The notes: generated from the sequence alone by a model not told the origin. A stretch of 47,999 bases of DNA from a virus (IMGVR_UViG_3300012096_000003:1-47999); one strand, 5' to 3'. Shown: positions 37,816 through 46,918, numbered from the stretch's first letter. A program made the numbers and translations.

Positions 37816-39410
37816 TGGCGGACCACAAGGACAACCCACTGGAGAAAGAGGGGCTGGCCCGGCTGGCCGAATGCCGGCGCTGGAAATCGATGTGGGATCT
37901 CGAACTGCGCGAGGCCTATTTCATGGTCACCCCGCAGCGCCAGCGCAATATCCTGTCGACCTCGGCGCCGCCGCAGCAGCGTCTGCTCGATGCTGCCGAG
38001 CTCAACACCGATCTGGGCATCGAGCTGGCCGGCGATTTTGCAACCGAGGTGATCAACACCTACATGCCCGAGGCGACGCCATGGTGCGAGCGCGGCAAAG
38101 GAATGTTCATCACGCAGGCGCAGTTCGAGACCGTGGCCAAGGATGCCAATGAAGGCGATGCCGCGATCTTCGATGCGATGAAGGCCTCCAATCTCTACAG
38201 TGAAATCTCCAAGGCATTCGATCCGGATTTGTCGATCGGCACGGTCGGGATGTGGATTCAGCCCTCGATGCCGGGCGGCCCGATCGAGTGCCTCGCGACG
38301 CCAATCCGGGAGTTCGAGATCAACCTCGGCCCGAATGGCGAGATCGATGACCGCTTTGCGATCCGCTACACCCGCAACAGCTTCGTGCAGAAGCTGCTGG
38401 GCGATGAAATCTTCGCCAAGGTGTCGGAAGAAACCAAGAAGATGCTGAAGGAAAAGCCCGCCGAGCGCACCGAGCTGCGCTGGGGCTTCTGGCGGTTGTG
38501 GAACGATCATTCGGATGAATGCTGGCAGCATGTCGTGTTCGTGGCCAAGGAAATGGTCCACGACGTCGTGATCAAGGGCGAGGGCTGCTGTCCGCTGCTG
38601 ATCTTCCGCTGGAATCCAAATCCGGACTGGCCATGGGGGCAGGGCCCGGAATTGCAGTACATGCCGACCCTGCGGCAGGTCGATGAGCTCGAGGACATGC
38701 GGATCAGGCACGCCGAAATGGCGATTTCGCCGCCGATCGGCTATCCCGACGATTCCTTTGCCGCGATCGAGCAGGGGCTCGAGCCCGGCATGGCCTATCC
38801 GATGCGGGCCGGCAGCGCCAAGGAAGTGGTGAAGATCTACGAGCCGCCGCCCTCGAACCCGGCCGATTACCAGTACGAGGAGAAGGAGAAGCGGCTGCGC
38901 CGCGGCTTCTTTGTGGATTTCCCGGAGCAGACCGGCGATACCCCGCCGACGCTGGGGCAATGGCTGGATGAGATGGCGCGCGCGCAGCGGCGCATCGGCC
39001 GGCCCGGCCTGCCGTTCTGGCGCGAGGGACCTGCCAAGATTTTCCTGCGTTTCAAGTATTTGCTGGAGCGCGCCGGCGCCATCAAGCCGATCGTGGTGGA
39101 TGGCAAGACCGTGGCGCTGATGCCGTACAATCCGACCCAGCGCGCCGCCGAGCAGCAAGAAATCGCGATGGCGGTGCATGGCCTGCAGATCGCGGCCCAG
39201 CTCTGGCCTGAGGAATACAAGCTCATCGTCGATGGCAAGGCCACCATGATCGGACTGTTCAAAAAAATGCGGATCGAGCTGATCAAGATCCGCGATGAGA
39301 AGACTGTCAAATCCGTGCTCGGCCAGATGAGCCAGCTGATCGGCTCGACGCCGCCCGGCGGCCAGAAGCCGGCGCAGATCGCGACCGAGGGACAGGCGAC
39401 CGCGGCATGA
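37815..39410 (+). CDS. Portal (head-tail connector), 531 aa
   Basis: The portal forms the dodecameric ring for DNA passage. The N-terminal region (WKSMWDLELREAYFMVTPQR), the segment LAGDFATEVINTYMPEATPW, and WNPNPDWPWGQGPELQYMPT with LRQVDELEDMRIRHAEMAIS match the T7-type head-to-tail connector family, and 531 residues is the usual length. Its position after the large terminase agrees. Confidence 0.88.
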   Translation: MADHKDNPLEKEGLARLAECRRWKSMWDLELREAYFMVTPQRQRNILSTSAPPQQRLLDAAELNTDLGIELAGDFATEVINTYMPEATPWCERGKGMFITQAQFETVAKDANEGDAAIFDAMKASNLYSEISKAFDPDLSIGTVGMWIQPSMPGGPIECLATPIREFEINLGPNGEIDDRFAIRYTRNSFVQKLLGDEIFAKVSEETKKMLKEKPAERTELRWGFWRLWNDHSDECWQHVVFVAKEMVHDVVIKGEGCCPLLIFRWNPNPDWPWGQGPELQYMPTLRQVDELEDMRIRHAEMAISPPIGYPDDSFAAIEQGLEPGMAYPMRAGSAKEVVKIYEPPPSNPADYQYEEKEKRLRRGFFVDFPEQTGDTPPTLGQWLDEMARAQRRIGRPGLPFWREGPAKIFLRFKYLLERAGAIKPIVVDGKTVALMPYNPTQRAAEQQEIAMAVHGLQIAAQLWPEEYKLIVDGKATMIGLFKKMRIELIKIRDEKTVKSVLGQMSQLIGSTPPGGQKPAQIATEGQATAA

Positions 39411-39796
39411 CCGACGAACCCGTTAATCCATTCCAGGAAGAGGCCGATGCGATCCTTGCCATTGCCGCGAGCCGCGATGGCGCCCTGCTGCACCGCTACC
39501 TGCGCCGGGTGCTGGAGACCGTGGTCGATATCCAGGAGACCGGTGCGTTGTACGCCCACAACGGGCGACGCAGTTTGGCGCGCGATCTGATGCGCATGAT
39601 GGCCGAGGGACTTGATGCCGGACGAACAGACCCAGGGAACGACCCAATCCTCGCAAGGAACGCAAGGCCAGTCCACGTCAGCTCAAGGGTCAGGCGCGAC
39701 CCAAACCAGTACCCAAGGGTCGACAGCTACCCAGACAACCTCAACCCAGACGGGTCAGACCGAGCAGCAAACGACGGCGCCGGCAAGGCCGGCTGA
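39407..39796 (+). CDS. Unknown protein overlapping the scaffold gene, 129 aa
   Basis: It overlaps the portal stop by 4 bp. The first about 65 residues are helical (NPFQEEADAILAIAASRDGA; RYLRRVLETVVDIQETGALY). The rest is Asp/Pro/Arg/Asn-rich and shares 182 bp with the scaffold gene in another frame, so the true functional end may be near 39620. A GTGCGTTG copy lies inside (39543). Confidence 0.55.
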   Translation: MTDEPVNPFQEEADAILAIAASRDGALLHRYLRRVLETVVDIQETGALYAHNGRRSLARDLMRMMAEGLDAGRTDPGNDPILARNARPVHVSSRVRRDPNQYPRVDSYPDNLNPDGSDRAANDGAGKAG

Positions 39797-40433
39797 TCTC
39801 CCGGAAGCCTTCTGGGATGCCCAGAAGAACGCGGTGAATACCGCCAAGATCAACGAAATGATCGTGGCGAACGCAGCCAATGAATCGCGCCGCCTGTCGC
39901 TTCCGCAGAAGTCGGAGGATGTCAGCCTCGATCTGCCCAAGGAGTTCAAGCTTCCGCAAGGGGTCGATTTCAAGTTCGATCCCGCCAAGCCGGAATACAA
40001 TAAATTCCGCGAACTGGTCGTCGCCGAGGGTATTTCGCAGGCCACCGCCACCAAGCTGACCGGCCTGTTCGCCGAGATCATGGTCGGCGATCAGGCTTCC
40101 ATCCAGGCCTTCGAGACTGCCGAGATCGCCAAGCTCGGGGCCAATGGCCCCGCCCGCGCCACCGCGGTGAAGACCGGCATGACCGGCATGATCGGAGAGG
40201 CTCTCGCCGGTCATCTGCAGGTCATGACCCGCACCGCCGGCGGCGTGCAGGCATTGGAGGCGATTCTCGCCAAGTTCTCCTCGCAGGGCGCGGCCTCGTT
40301 CTCGCAGGCGCATCGCGAGCCGGGCCAGGGCGGCAACAAGGTCTCCGAGGAACAGTGGGCGACGATGAGCCCGGCGGCGCGGCTGGATTATTCCCGCCAG
40401 TTCGATCAGTCCCAGTTCCAGAAGACGGGGTGA
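39615..40433 (+). CDS. Scaffold/capsid-assembly protein, 272 aa
   Basis: The first 60 residues are a Gln/Ser/Thr/Gly-rich disordered tract (TQGTTQSSQGTQGQSTSAQG). Then LPEAFWDAQKNAVNTAKINE and a charged helical body (FAEIMVGDQASIQAFETAEI) follow. Gene order portal-scaffold-capsid, length and composition fit scaffolding proteins of T7-like podoviruses. A preceding TTG lies one codon upstream; ATG 39615 is preferred. Confidence 0.75.
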   Translation: MPDEQTQGTTQSSQGTQGQSTSAQGSGATQTSTQGSTATQTTSTQTGQTEQQTTAPARPADLPEAFWDAQKNAVNTAKINEMIVANAANESRRLSLPQKSEDVSLDLPKEFKLPQGVDFKFDPAKPEYNKFRELVVAEGISQATATKLTGLFAEIMVGDQASIQAFETAEIAKLGANGPARATAVKTGMTGMIGEALAGHLQVMTRTAGGVQALEAILAKFSSQGAASFSQAHREPGQGGNKVSEEQWATMSPAARLDYSRQFDQSQFQKTG

Positions 40434-40436
40434 TCC

Positions 40437-40652
40437 ATGACCGTCCTCACCATCACCATCGTCGACCAGGCTTTCGACAGGAAATCCGCCGAGATCGCCT
40501 ACCTGCAGCGGGTTCTCGATCTGGCGAAAAACGAGATCGGCCGGGCCCGCGGCACCGTCACCTCCGGAGCGATCATCGGTCAAAGCGCGGCCGGGGTCGC
40601 CAATACCAGTCTCGGATCATGGGCCTACGCGTCCAGCGCCAGCAACCCATAG
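40437..40652 (+). CDS. Small unknown protein before the capsid, 71 aa
   Basis: MTVLTITIVDQAFDRKSAEI then AYLQRVLDLAKNEIGRARGT and a small-residue tail. Helical core with an SSASNP end. It lies between the scaffold and capsid genes with 3- and 14-bp gaps. Perhaps a minor head component. Confidence 0.6.
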   Translation: MTVLTITIVDQAFDRKSAEIAYLQRVLDLAKNEIGRARGTVTSGAIIGQSAAGVANTSLGSWAYASSASNP

Positions 40653-40666
40653 AAGGACCTTGAACC

Positions 40667-41620
40667 ATGGCCATCTCGAATCTCATTACCCTTCCGGAAT
40701 ATGCGAAGGGTTTTGCGCGCGAGGACGTCCGGCGCACCGTGATCGAAATGTTCACGCAGTACAGCGACATTTTCGAGGTGATGCCATTCGAGACGCTGCG
40801 CGGTTCGAAATATACCGGCTACCGCGAGGCCGCGCTCCCAGCGCCGGTGTTCCGCGCCATCAACGAGGCTTCCTCGTCCGGCCACGGCACCATCTCGCCA
40901 TTCGACGAGTCGACCTACATCATCGACCACGATATCGACGTCGACCGCGCGATCCAGGACCGTCACGGTCCGGAGCGCCGCAACTACGAGGAGCGGATGG
41001 GCATCACCGCCTTTGCCCGCCTCTGGGTCGATACCTTCATCAAGTGCGACCAGTCGACCAACCCGCGGGTGTTCAACGGCCTCAATGTGCGTGCCCGCAA
41101 GTTCGGCCGGCTCTATCACAACTCCACCGCCTCGGGCGGCGCCGCACTGTCGCTCGCCAACCTCGACCAGTTCCTCAACAACATCTCGCGCAAGTCCGGC
41201 ACCACCTATATGATGGTGCCGTTCGTGTCGCTGCCGCTGTGGATCCAGGCCGCGCGCACCCAGACCCTGACCGGCTTCGTGATGCAGACCTGGGATCAGA
41301 CCGGCCTGCCGAAGCTGTCCTACGCCAATCTGCGCATCCTGTTCGGTTATCCGAAGGACGATCAGGTGCCGGTGCTGCAGTTCAACGAGGTCGCCACCGG
41401 CGGCGGCTCCGCGGTCACCGCCTCGCTCTACGGCCTGACGCTCGGCGAAGGCATGATGCGCGGCATCACCGTGCGTCCGCTGACACCGGAAGATGTCGGC
41501 TTGCTGCAGGACCGCAAGACCTACCGCACGCATATCGGCTGGGATGTCGGCCTGGTCGACGAGTTCAAATACTGCATGGGTCGTCTCGACTCCTGGACCA
41601 ACGCGCCAATCGTCGCTTAA
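40667..41620 (+). CDS. Major capsid protein, 317 aa
   Basis: MAISNLITLPEYAKGFARED with FEVMPFETLRGSKYTGYREA and a long structured body (VDTFIKCDQSTNPRVFNGLN; TTYMMVPFVSLPLWIQAART) fits an HK97-fold capsid monomer of podoviruses, without an N-terminal delta domain of the HK97 type. It follows the scaffold gene and has a purine-rich ribosome site, as expected for high expression. Confidence 0.85.
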   Translation: MAISNLITLPEYAKGFAREDVRRTVIEMFTQYSDIFEVMPFETLRGSKYTGYREAALPAPVFRAINEASSSGHGTISPFDESTYIIDHDIDVDRAIQDRHGPERRNYEERMGITAFARLWVDTFIKCDQSTNPRVFNGLNVRARKFGRLYHNSTASGGAALSLANLDQFLNNISRKSGTTYMMVPFVSLPLWIQAARTQTLTGFVMQTWDQTGLPKLSYANLRILFGYPKDDQVPVLQFNEVATGGGSAVTASLYGLTLGEGMMRGITVRPLTPEDVGLLQDRKTYRTHIGWDVGLVDEFKYCMGRLDSWTNAPIVA

Positions 41621-41637
41621 CCCTTTAGGAGGCCCCG

Positions 41638-42162
41638 ATGGGTGACCGTACATATTCCTTTGACGCCAATGCCGCCTTGTCGGACGGCGCCGCTGCCATT
41701 GCCGCTACCGGCTATTCGCAATATGCCGGCTCTGATGGCCTGTTCGATTCCGGCGGCAATCAGAACGTTACAGTTCAATTGCCTTCGATTGCGGATGGGT
41801 CCGGCATCATTACGCCGCAGCAGGCCCGCATCGACGCCGCCCTGGTGGTCGACCTCACGGCGGTCACCACCTCGGGCACAGCCTCGGCCAAGCTGATCCT
41901 GGTCGGCTCCAATGATCCCGCTTTCGGTGCTGGCAAGTCCGCCCAGCTCGGCATGATGGAGTTCGGCGCTGCGGCTTCGCTGGAGCAGGCGAATGGCTTC
42001 CTGACGCCGGCGCCCAACGCGGTCGGCGGCTCGCGCTACGAACTGATGTTCACCAACGAGCAGAACAACGTCAAATACCAGTTCATCAAGCTCTATGTGG
42101 TGATCGCCAACTCGGGTTCGATCACCTTCAAGGCGTTCATTGCCGTATTGCCGGAGCCATAG
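41638..42162 (+). CDS. Capsid cement/decoration protein candidate, 174 aa
   Basis: MGDRTYSFDANAALSDGAAA then ARIDAALVVDLTAVTTSGTA, ASAKLILVGSNDPAFGAGK and YQFIKLYVVIANSGSITFKA: a beta-jelly-roll-like pattern. Position just after the major capsid protein matches the Bbp16-type cement protein of phage BPP-1. AGGAGG lies before the start. Confidence 0.7.
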   Translation: MGDRTYSFDANAALSDGAAAIAATGYSQYAGSDGLFDSGGNQNVTVQLPSIADGSGIITPQQARIDAALVVDLTAVTTSGTASAKLILVGSNDPAFGAGKSAQLGMMEFGAAASLEQANGFLTPAPNAVGGSRYELMFTNEQNNVKYQFIKLYVVIANSGSITFKAFIAVLPEP

Positions 42163-42163
42163 C

Positions 42164-42526
42164 ATGACCGAGAAAAAGCCGCCGCGCACCGGGATCGTGC
42201 CATCGGACATGGATGCGCAGGGCAATGTCGTGCTGTGGGATCATGGCCCGGCTGATGCCAAACATCAGGCCCCGGTGCCGGTCATCCTGCATGCCGGCGA
42301 TGCCGGCCACGCCATGATGATCGATCCGGAGCGCTATGCGCTGGAGCCGTTCGAGCTCGATGAGGATGAAATCGCAGGGCGTGTCCAGGATATGAAGGCC
42401 AAGCGCGAGGCGGCGCGGGATTTCGCGCAGCACGCCATCGACCGCCGCAACGCAATCGCGGCGATGATGTCAGACCGCGCGCAGGCCAGGCTGGTCGAGC
42501 AAGAACCGGAAGAGAAGGCTATCTGA
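42164..42526 (+). CDS. Unknown head-region protein, 120 aa
   Basis: ATG 42164; MTEKKPPRTGIVPSDMDAQG then VVLWDHGPADAKHQAPVPVI and an acidic/helical C-terminal half (FELDEDEIAGRVQDMKAKRE). TGATG overlap with the next gene. No family recognised. Confidence 0.65.
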   Translation: MTEKKPPRTGIVPSDMDAQGNVVLWDHGPADAKHQAPVPVILHAGDAGHAMMIDPERYALEPFELDEDEIAGRVQDMKAKREAARDFAQHAIDRRNAIAAMMSDRAQARLVEQEPEEKAI

Positions 42527-43026
42527 TGGATCTGGAATTCACCAGGATCACCAATTCGCTCGCCCCGGAGCTCGCCAAGACCTACGTGATCTTATGGGAC
42601 ATCGGGCCCTTGAAGCCGTCCGCGCCGGCCAAGCCGGTGGCCCCGAAGGGCAAGGAAGGCGAGCCCGAATACGACATCGCCATGGTCGAGTTCAAGGAAT
42701 CGCTGGAGGCCTATGCCGAGGCCAGGAAGGCCTATCTGGCCGGGCTGAAGGAGCACGCGATCTGGCAGAAGGATCAGGGCGGCGCCATCGAGCGCCAGAT
42801 GTTCTCCTGCGACGCCAATGACGCGCTGGAGCGCGCGCCGGAACGCTATTTCATCTCGTCCTCGACCCGCGGCTATTCCCAATTGAAAAACCAGGGCCTG
42901 CCCGCCGGCTACCGGCCGGGCCGCGGCCATGACGCCAATCTCGAGCGCGCGCGCCAGGGCGAGGCCGAATTTGCCGCTGCGCGCGCCAAGGACCCCGTAT
43001 TCGGAAACCCGGAGCTACGCCAATGA
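42526..43026 (+). CDS. Unknown head-region protein, 166 aa
   Basis: MDLEFTRITNSLAPELAKTY with a Lys/Pro-rich linker (PSAPAKPVAPKGKEGEPEYD) and helices, ending with a motif containing GYSQLKNQGLPAGYRPGRGH. Overlaps the next gene by 4 bp. Possibly a head-completion factor; unproven. Confidence 0.6.
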   Translation: MDLEFTRITNSLAPELAKTYVILWDIGPLKPSAPAKPVAPKGKEGEPEYDIAMVEFKESLEAYAEARKAYLAGLKEHAIWQKDQGGAIERQMFSCDANDALERAPERYFISSSTRGYSQLKNQGLPAGYRPGRGHDANLERARQGEAEFAAARAKDPVFGNPELRQ

Positions 43027-43598
43027 TGATCCGTCGCCTTCTGCTCGCGCTTGCGGTCGCTGCATTTGCCGCTCTGCTGGGCGCTCCGGTACAGGCTGCC
43101 CAGGTCAACATGTGCGCGGCCGATGTCGCCGGCGGCGTGCAGGGCCCGCGGACCTTCGGCGGCACCGGCAGCCAGGTCCCAAGCGGCGCGACCTACATCC
43201 TCAACGGCCAGGGCTGCGCGCTGGTCCAGTTGGCCGATGTCGGCTATTTCCAATCCCAGGGCTTTACCCAGGCTTCCTCTCAGAACGCCATCGTCTTCAA
43301 CACCGGCATTGCCACCGGAACCACTAATTTCGTCATTGGCACCCTGCCGGCCAAGGCCTATATCCAGCAGATCATCTTCTCGAACTCGGTAGCGGCCACG
43401 GCCGGAACCATTTCGATCGGTTCTACTGCTAGCGGCACTCAGATCGTGACCGGTACGGTTGTCGGCGCCTCCGTCGATATCGCGGCGACCATTTTGCTGC
43501 CTGTAAGCGCCACTGGCGTTGCGACGTCCCTCAATATGTCATCCACCGCATGGAACAGCTCCAACGTCACTGTAACCGTCGTCTACGGGTATTACTGA
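43023..43598 (+). CDS. Signal-peptide-bearing virion-region protein, 191 aa
   Basis: MMIRRLLLALAVAAFAALLG with AQAAQVNM at the predicted cleavage site is a clear Sec signal peptide. The mature protein is a Thr/Ser/Gly/Ala-rich beta structure (IQQIIFSNSVAATAGTISIG; TGTVVGASVDIAATILLPVS; SSNVTVTVVYGYY), like phage head fibres or decoration domains. A signal peptide in a head gene cluster is unexpected. Confidence 0.72.
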   Translation: MMIRRLLLALAVAAFAALLGAPVQAAQVNMCAADVAGGVQGPRTFGGTGSQVPSGATYILNGQGCALVQLADVGYFQSQGFTQASSQNAIVFNTGIATGTTNFVIGTLPAKAYIQQIIFSNSVAATAGTISIGSTASGTQIVTGTVVGASVDIAATILLPVSATGVATSLNMSSTAWNSSNVTVTVVYGYY

Positions 43599-43599
43599 A

Positions 43600-43833
43600 A
43601 TGATGATCAAAACCACCGACTACGACGACTTCAAATTTCTTATTGCTTCGGCATCGTCTAACGTCAGTTACTTCGATGGCACGACATATTTTGTGGTGTA
43701 TTCTTTTACCACAACCTATGCGATCGAATGCAAGATTCCGGCAAAGCCAGCAACGTGGGCAGCCGATCTTGGCGTCTCTATCCCGCCGTCGCCACATCAA
43801 TTGAACGCGCCACTTGAGTTTGTAGACTACTGA
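43600..43833 (+). CDS. Small virion-region protein, 77 aa
   Basis: It begins 1 bp after the previous stop (MMIKTTDYDDFKFLIASASS, then YFDGTTYFVVYSFTTTYAIE). Its beta character and position pair it with the preceding signal-peptide protein. Base composition here is more A/T-rich than neighbouring genes. Followed by the terminator at 43862. Confidence 0.65.
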   Translation: MMIKTTDYDDFKFLIASASSNVSYFDGTTYFVVYSFTTTYAIECKIPAKPATWAADLGVSIPPSPHQLNAPLEFVDY

Positions 43834-43861
43834 TTTCATCCACTTGGCCATGGTACCTCCG

Positions 43862-43889
43862 CCCTCCCACTTGCACCGGGAGGGTTTTT
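43862..43889 (+). terminator. Intrinsic transcription terminator
   Basis: CCCTCCC and GGGAGGG form a perfect 7-bp GC stem with a 9-nt loop, followed by TTTTTC. It separates the head genes from the tail genes and is followed within 6 bp by a GTGCGTTGCC element. Confidence 0.88.
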
Positions 43890-43894
43890 CTTTG

Positions 43895-43904
43895 GTGCGT
43901 TGCC
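43895..43904 (+). promoter_or_regulatory. GTGCGTTGYC element, copy 4
   Basis: An exact GTGCGTTGCC immediately downstream of the terminator and 29 bp before the tail gene at 43934, followed by a C-rich stretch (ACCCCTGACCGCCC). The position argues for a start signal of a new transcript or an RNA element. Confidence 0.55.
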
Positions 43905-43933
43905 ACCCCTGACCGCCCGCGCAAGGTGGTTGC

Positions 43934-44620
43934 ATGGCAGCCTTCGAATGGCCGGTCGACAAGCTCGGCGTCATCAATTCAGCGCTTTCGCAAACCGGCG
44001 ATAATCTCGTTGCGGTTGCCGATGACGGCTCACCGGAATGGACGGTCTGCTCGCCCGGCTACGAACGCGCGCTGGCATACATGATCGAAACTCATGGCTG
44101 GTCGCAGGCGACCGATGTCCGCATCCTGCAGCCGGCCGGCAATGTCCCAGACGACGATCAGTTCGACACCGCCTATCCGCTGCCGGACGATCTCGTGCAC
44201 CTGATCTGGGTGCGCATTTCCGACCTGCCGACGGTCTGGGGCCTGCTCAACAATCAACTCGTAGTCAATGCGCAGGGCGGTCCGCCGCCACCGCCGGTCG
44301 GTACCGTCACGCCCGCAATCGTCACCATCAAAGGCATCTTCTCAACCAATTCCGATCCGGTGAACGCCACGCCGACCTTCGTGGTGGCGCTGGTCGCCTT
44401 CGTGATGTCCGGCGTCTATCGCGGACTGCACAAGGATGTCGGCCAGGCCGAGCGGATGTGGAACAGCGGGAAGGCGCTGCTGCAGGAGGCGATGACCCGC
44501 CATGATCAGCAATCACCGAAACGGTCGATGTTCAATTCGCGTCTTTCAGCCGCCCGCCGCATTCGCCGCCCGTGGCCGATCGTGCCGCCGGGATGGGGTG
44601 GAACTGGCAGTCCGGGGTGA
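43934..44620 (+). CDS. Tail-tube adaptor protein (T7 gp11-like position), 228 aa
   Basis: MAAFEWPVDKLGVINSALSQ with TGDNLVAVADDGSPEWTVCS and YERALAYMIETHGWSQATDV is the typical opening of podovirus 'tail tubular A' type adaptor proteins that ring the portal. A Val-rich hydrophobic strand follows (FVVALVAFVMSGVYRGLHKD). It ends in an Arg/Pro/Gly-rich tail. Order (adaptor then large hub) is as in T7. Confidence 0.75.
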   Translation: MAAFEWPVDKLGVINSALSQTGDNLVAVADDGSPEWTVCSPGYERALAYMIETHGWSQATDVRILQPAGNVPDDDQFDTAYPLPDDLVHLIWVRISDLPTVWGLLNNQLVVNAQGGPPPPPVGTVTPAIVTIKGIFSTNSDPVNATPTFVVALVAFVMSGVYRGLHKDVGQAERMWNSGKALLQEAMTRHDQQSPKRSMFNSRLSAARRIRRPWPIVPPGWGGTGSPG

Positions 44621-44626
44621 TCTGCC

Positions 44627-46918
44627 ATGGTCCAGAAAATGCTCGGCGGCCAGCGCGATTTCTCCTATGGAGAGGTCGACCCTGATCTGAAGCGGAATGA
44701 CGATCATCCCGCGCGCAAGGGCGGCCTGCGGCAGATGGCGAATGCCCGCATCCGTAATTCCGGCGCGATCCAGAACCGGTCCGGCCGCCGTGCGCTCTAT
44801 CGCGCACTGGACGGCGATCTTCGCACCGAGCGGATCACGCTATCCGCCGGCCATGATTTCGATATCCAGTTCGCACCCGGCCTGCTGAAGATCATCGATT
44901 CCAGCGGCACAGTCGTGGGCCGTTTCGCCAACCAGGGCGGCGGTGCGGCGATCCCCTGGGTCTCACAGTCCGATATCAACTCCATCGTTTATGCGGCGCT
45001 CAACCTGTCGATCTACGTCACCTTCGGCCACGCCATGCGTCCGCAGGTCGTGTCATGGGATGGCGTGTCGATCTGGAGCATCGCCGATTACACCGAACTG
45101 ATGCAGGGTAGCCAGAAGCGAACGCCGTTCTACCGGATCAGCCAGCAAGGCATTTTCATCATCCCTTCCGCGCAATCCGGCGCGATCACGATCCTGGCCT
45201 CGGCGCCGGTCTTTACCGCGGCGATGGTCGGCACCCGCATCCGCTTCGTCGGCCGCCAGATCCTGATCACAGCCTTCACGGACTCGACGCACATCTCCGG
45301 CACTGTGCAGGAGACCCTACCGGGTTCGCAGGTCATCAATTTCGCAAGCAGTCCCTTGACCGTGATTGCGACCGGAGATGTCGTGATCGGCTCGGTATCC
45401 GGGTCCGAGGGCGTTGTCACGAACACGAGCGGCACGAATATCACCGTTCAATTGCTGCGGACATCGAGCACCTCGTTCACCTCGATCAGCGGGCAGGTCA
45501 ACGTCGTCGCATTCGTCGGAAGCGATATCGTTGCGGGGCCGGGCGGCAGCATCGCCGCAAGCTCGGCGAATTCGATCGGCCCGCCGAGCGGCTGCGCGGT
45601 CTGGGACGACGAGGTGATGAACACCTTGCGCGGCTATCCAGCCTCCTGCTTCGTCGATCAGTTCCGGCTTGGCTTCTGCGATTTCCCATCTGTGCCCGGC
45701 GGCATTGGCTGGTCCGCGATCAATTCGCCGACCGATCTGTATGCAGGTCCCAATCCGGCGGACGCGATGTTCGAGGTCGCGCCGAGCAAGGTGCGAGTGC
45801 TCTACGTCCAAGGCGGCCCGGAAAGTTCGGAGTTCGTATTCTGCGACCGGCGCGTCTATTATATCCCGATCTCGCCGACCAACCCGCTGAAGACGGGCAG
45901 CGTCTCGTTCCAGGTGCTCTCGGGCGATGGCAGTGCGCCGGTGCAGCCGCGGCTGGCGCAGGAGGCCATTCTCTACATAAATGCCGGCCAGAACAGCGTG
46001 ATGGCGATCATTGCCAGCGGCGCCTATTACCGGCCGTTCAACACCAAGAACCTCAGCGAGTTTCATTCGCATCTGTTCAGCCAGATCGTCGCCATCGCGG
46101 CCCCGAGTGCCGATGGTACCTTCAATGAGCGCTACGCCTATGTGCTCAATGCCAATGGCTCTGTCGTGGTCGGCAAATACACCCCGGATAGCCTGTTGAC
46201 CAACCAGCCCGTGATCGGCTGGGGCCCATGGTCCGGCGTCGGTGCGGTATCCTGGGTTCACGCCAGCGCCGCCAATGTGCTGTTCACCACATCCTATTTC
46301 GGCGCCGGCCTGGTCGAGATTCTCGACGATACGCTCTATCTCGATGCCTCGCTATTCGTGAACAATCTTCCGGTCCCCTTCACGCCCCCGGCGGGTCTCG
46401 GCCCGCTCTGGTTCATCGCCGGCCAGAGCGTGACGCTGATGGATCAGGGCAGCCGCCCAATGGGAACCTACCAGGTCGATGCCAATGGCTTCATCGCGCC
46501 GCAGAACAATGGTGGCGAGAACCTGCTGGCGGCAACGCTGGTGGCCGGCCAGTCCTGGACCGGGATTGCCGAGCCGTTCTGTCCGGACGCCCAGCCCGGC
46601 ACCGATGTCGGCCAGCGCATGGCGCAGCGGCAGGTCGCGGAATTCCGGGCCTATGTGCTGCACTCGACCGGGTTCATGCTGGCGTGGCTGTTCTGCGGCC
46701 GGCAAACCCGTACCTCGCCGCCATTGGGAACGCCGATGCAGCAGCGCCGCTTTCCGGCCTACAATGTCGATGACGACGCAACCCAGCCGCCGTCACAGCG
46801 CGAAACTGCGGAATCGATCCGGCCGACCGGCAGCTCCTATGATCCGCGCGTGGCCGTGATCTGGGATACGCCCGGCCCCCTGGAAATTCTGGAGCTGGGC
46901 ATCGAATGCTCGGTATGA
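44627..46918 (+). CDS. Tail hub/nozzle protein (T7 gp12-like position), 763 aa
   Basis: The start (MVQKMLGGQRDFSYGEVDPD; KRNDDHPARKGGLRQMANAR; NSGAIQNRSGRRALYRAL) carries the 'F..GE..P' and 'R.G..' signatures of podovirus tail tubular B/stabilisation proteins. The remainder is beta-rich and of normal length. The C-terminal end (SYDPRVAVIWDTPGPLEILE) is also typical. It forms the distal tail where fibres attach. Confidence 0.8.
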   Translation: MVQKMLGGQRDFSYGEVDPDLKRNDDHPARKGGLRQMANARIRNSGAIQNRSGRRALYRALDGDLRTERITLSAGHDFDIQFAPGLLKIIDSSGTVVGRFANQGGGAAIPWVSQSDINSIVYAALNLSIYVTFGHAMRPQVVSWDGVSIWSIADYTELMQGSQKRTPFYRISQQGIFIIPSAQSGAITILASAPVFTAAMVGTRIRFVGRQILITAFTDSTHISGTVQETLPGSQVINFASSPLTVIATGDVVIGSVSGSEGVVTNTSGTNITVQLLRTSSTSFTSISGQVNVVAFVGSDIVAGPGGSIAASSANSIGPPSGCAVWDDEVMNTLRGYPASCFVDQFRLGFCDFPSVPGGIGWSAINSPTDLYAGPNPADAMFEVAPSKVRVLYVQGGPESSEFVFCDRRVYYIPISPTNPLKTGSVSFQVLSGDGSAPVQPRLAQEAILYINAGQNSVMAIIASGAYYRPFNTKNLSEFHSHLFSQIVAIAAPSADGTFNERYAYVLNANGSVVVGKYTPDSLLTNQPVIGWGPWSGVGAVSWVHASAANVLFTTSYFGAGLVEILDDTLYLDASLFVNNLPVPFTPPAGLGPLWFIAGQSVTLMDQGSRPMGTYQVDANGFIAPQNNGGENLLAATLVAGQSWTGIAEPFCPDAQPGTDVGQRMAQRQVAEFRAYVLHSTGFMLAWLFCGRQTRTSPPLGTPMQQRRFPAYNVDDDATQPPSQRETAESIRPTGSSYDPRVAVIWDTPGPLEILELGIECSV

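Noticed and set aside
37734-39179. 481-codon open frame on the - strand
   Set aside because: Antisense shadow of the portal gene with no recognisable domain.
39543-39550. GTGCGTTG inside the 39407 gene
   Set aside because: It shares only eight bases with the element, and the following bases differ (TA). It is within coding sequence and far from a gap, so probably chance.
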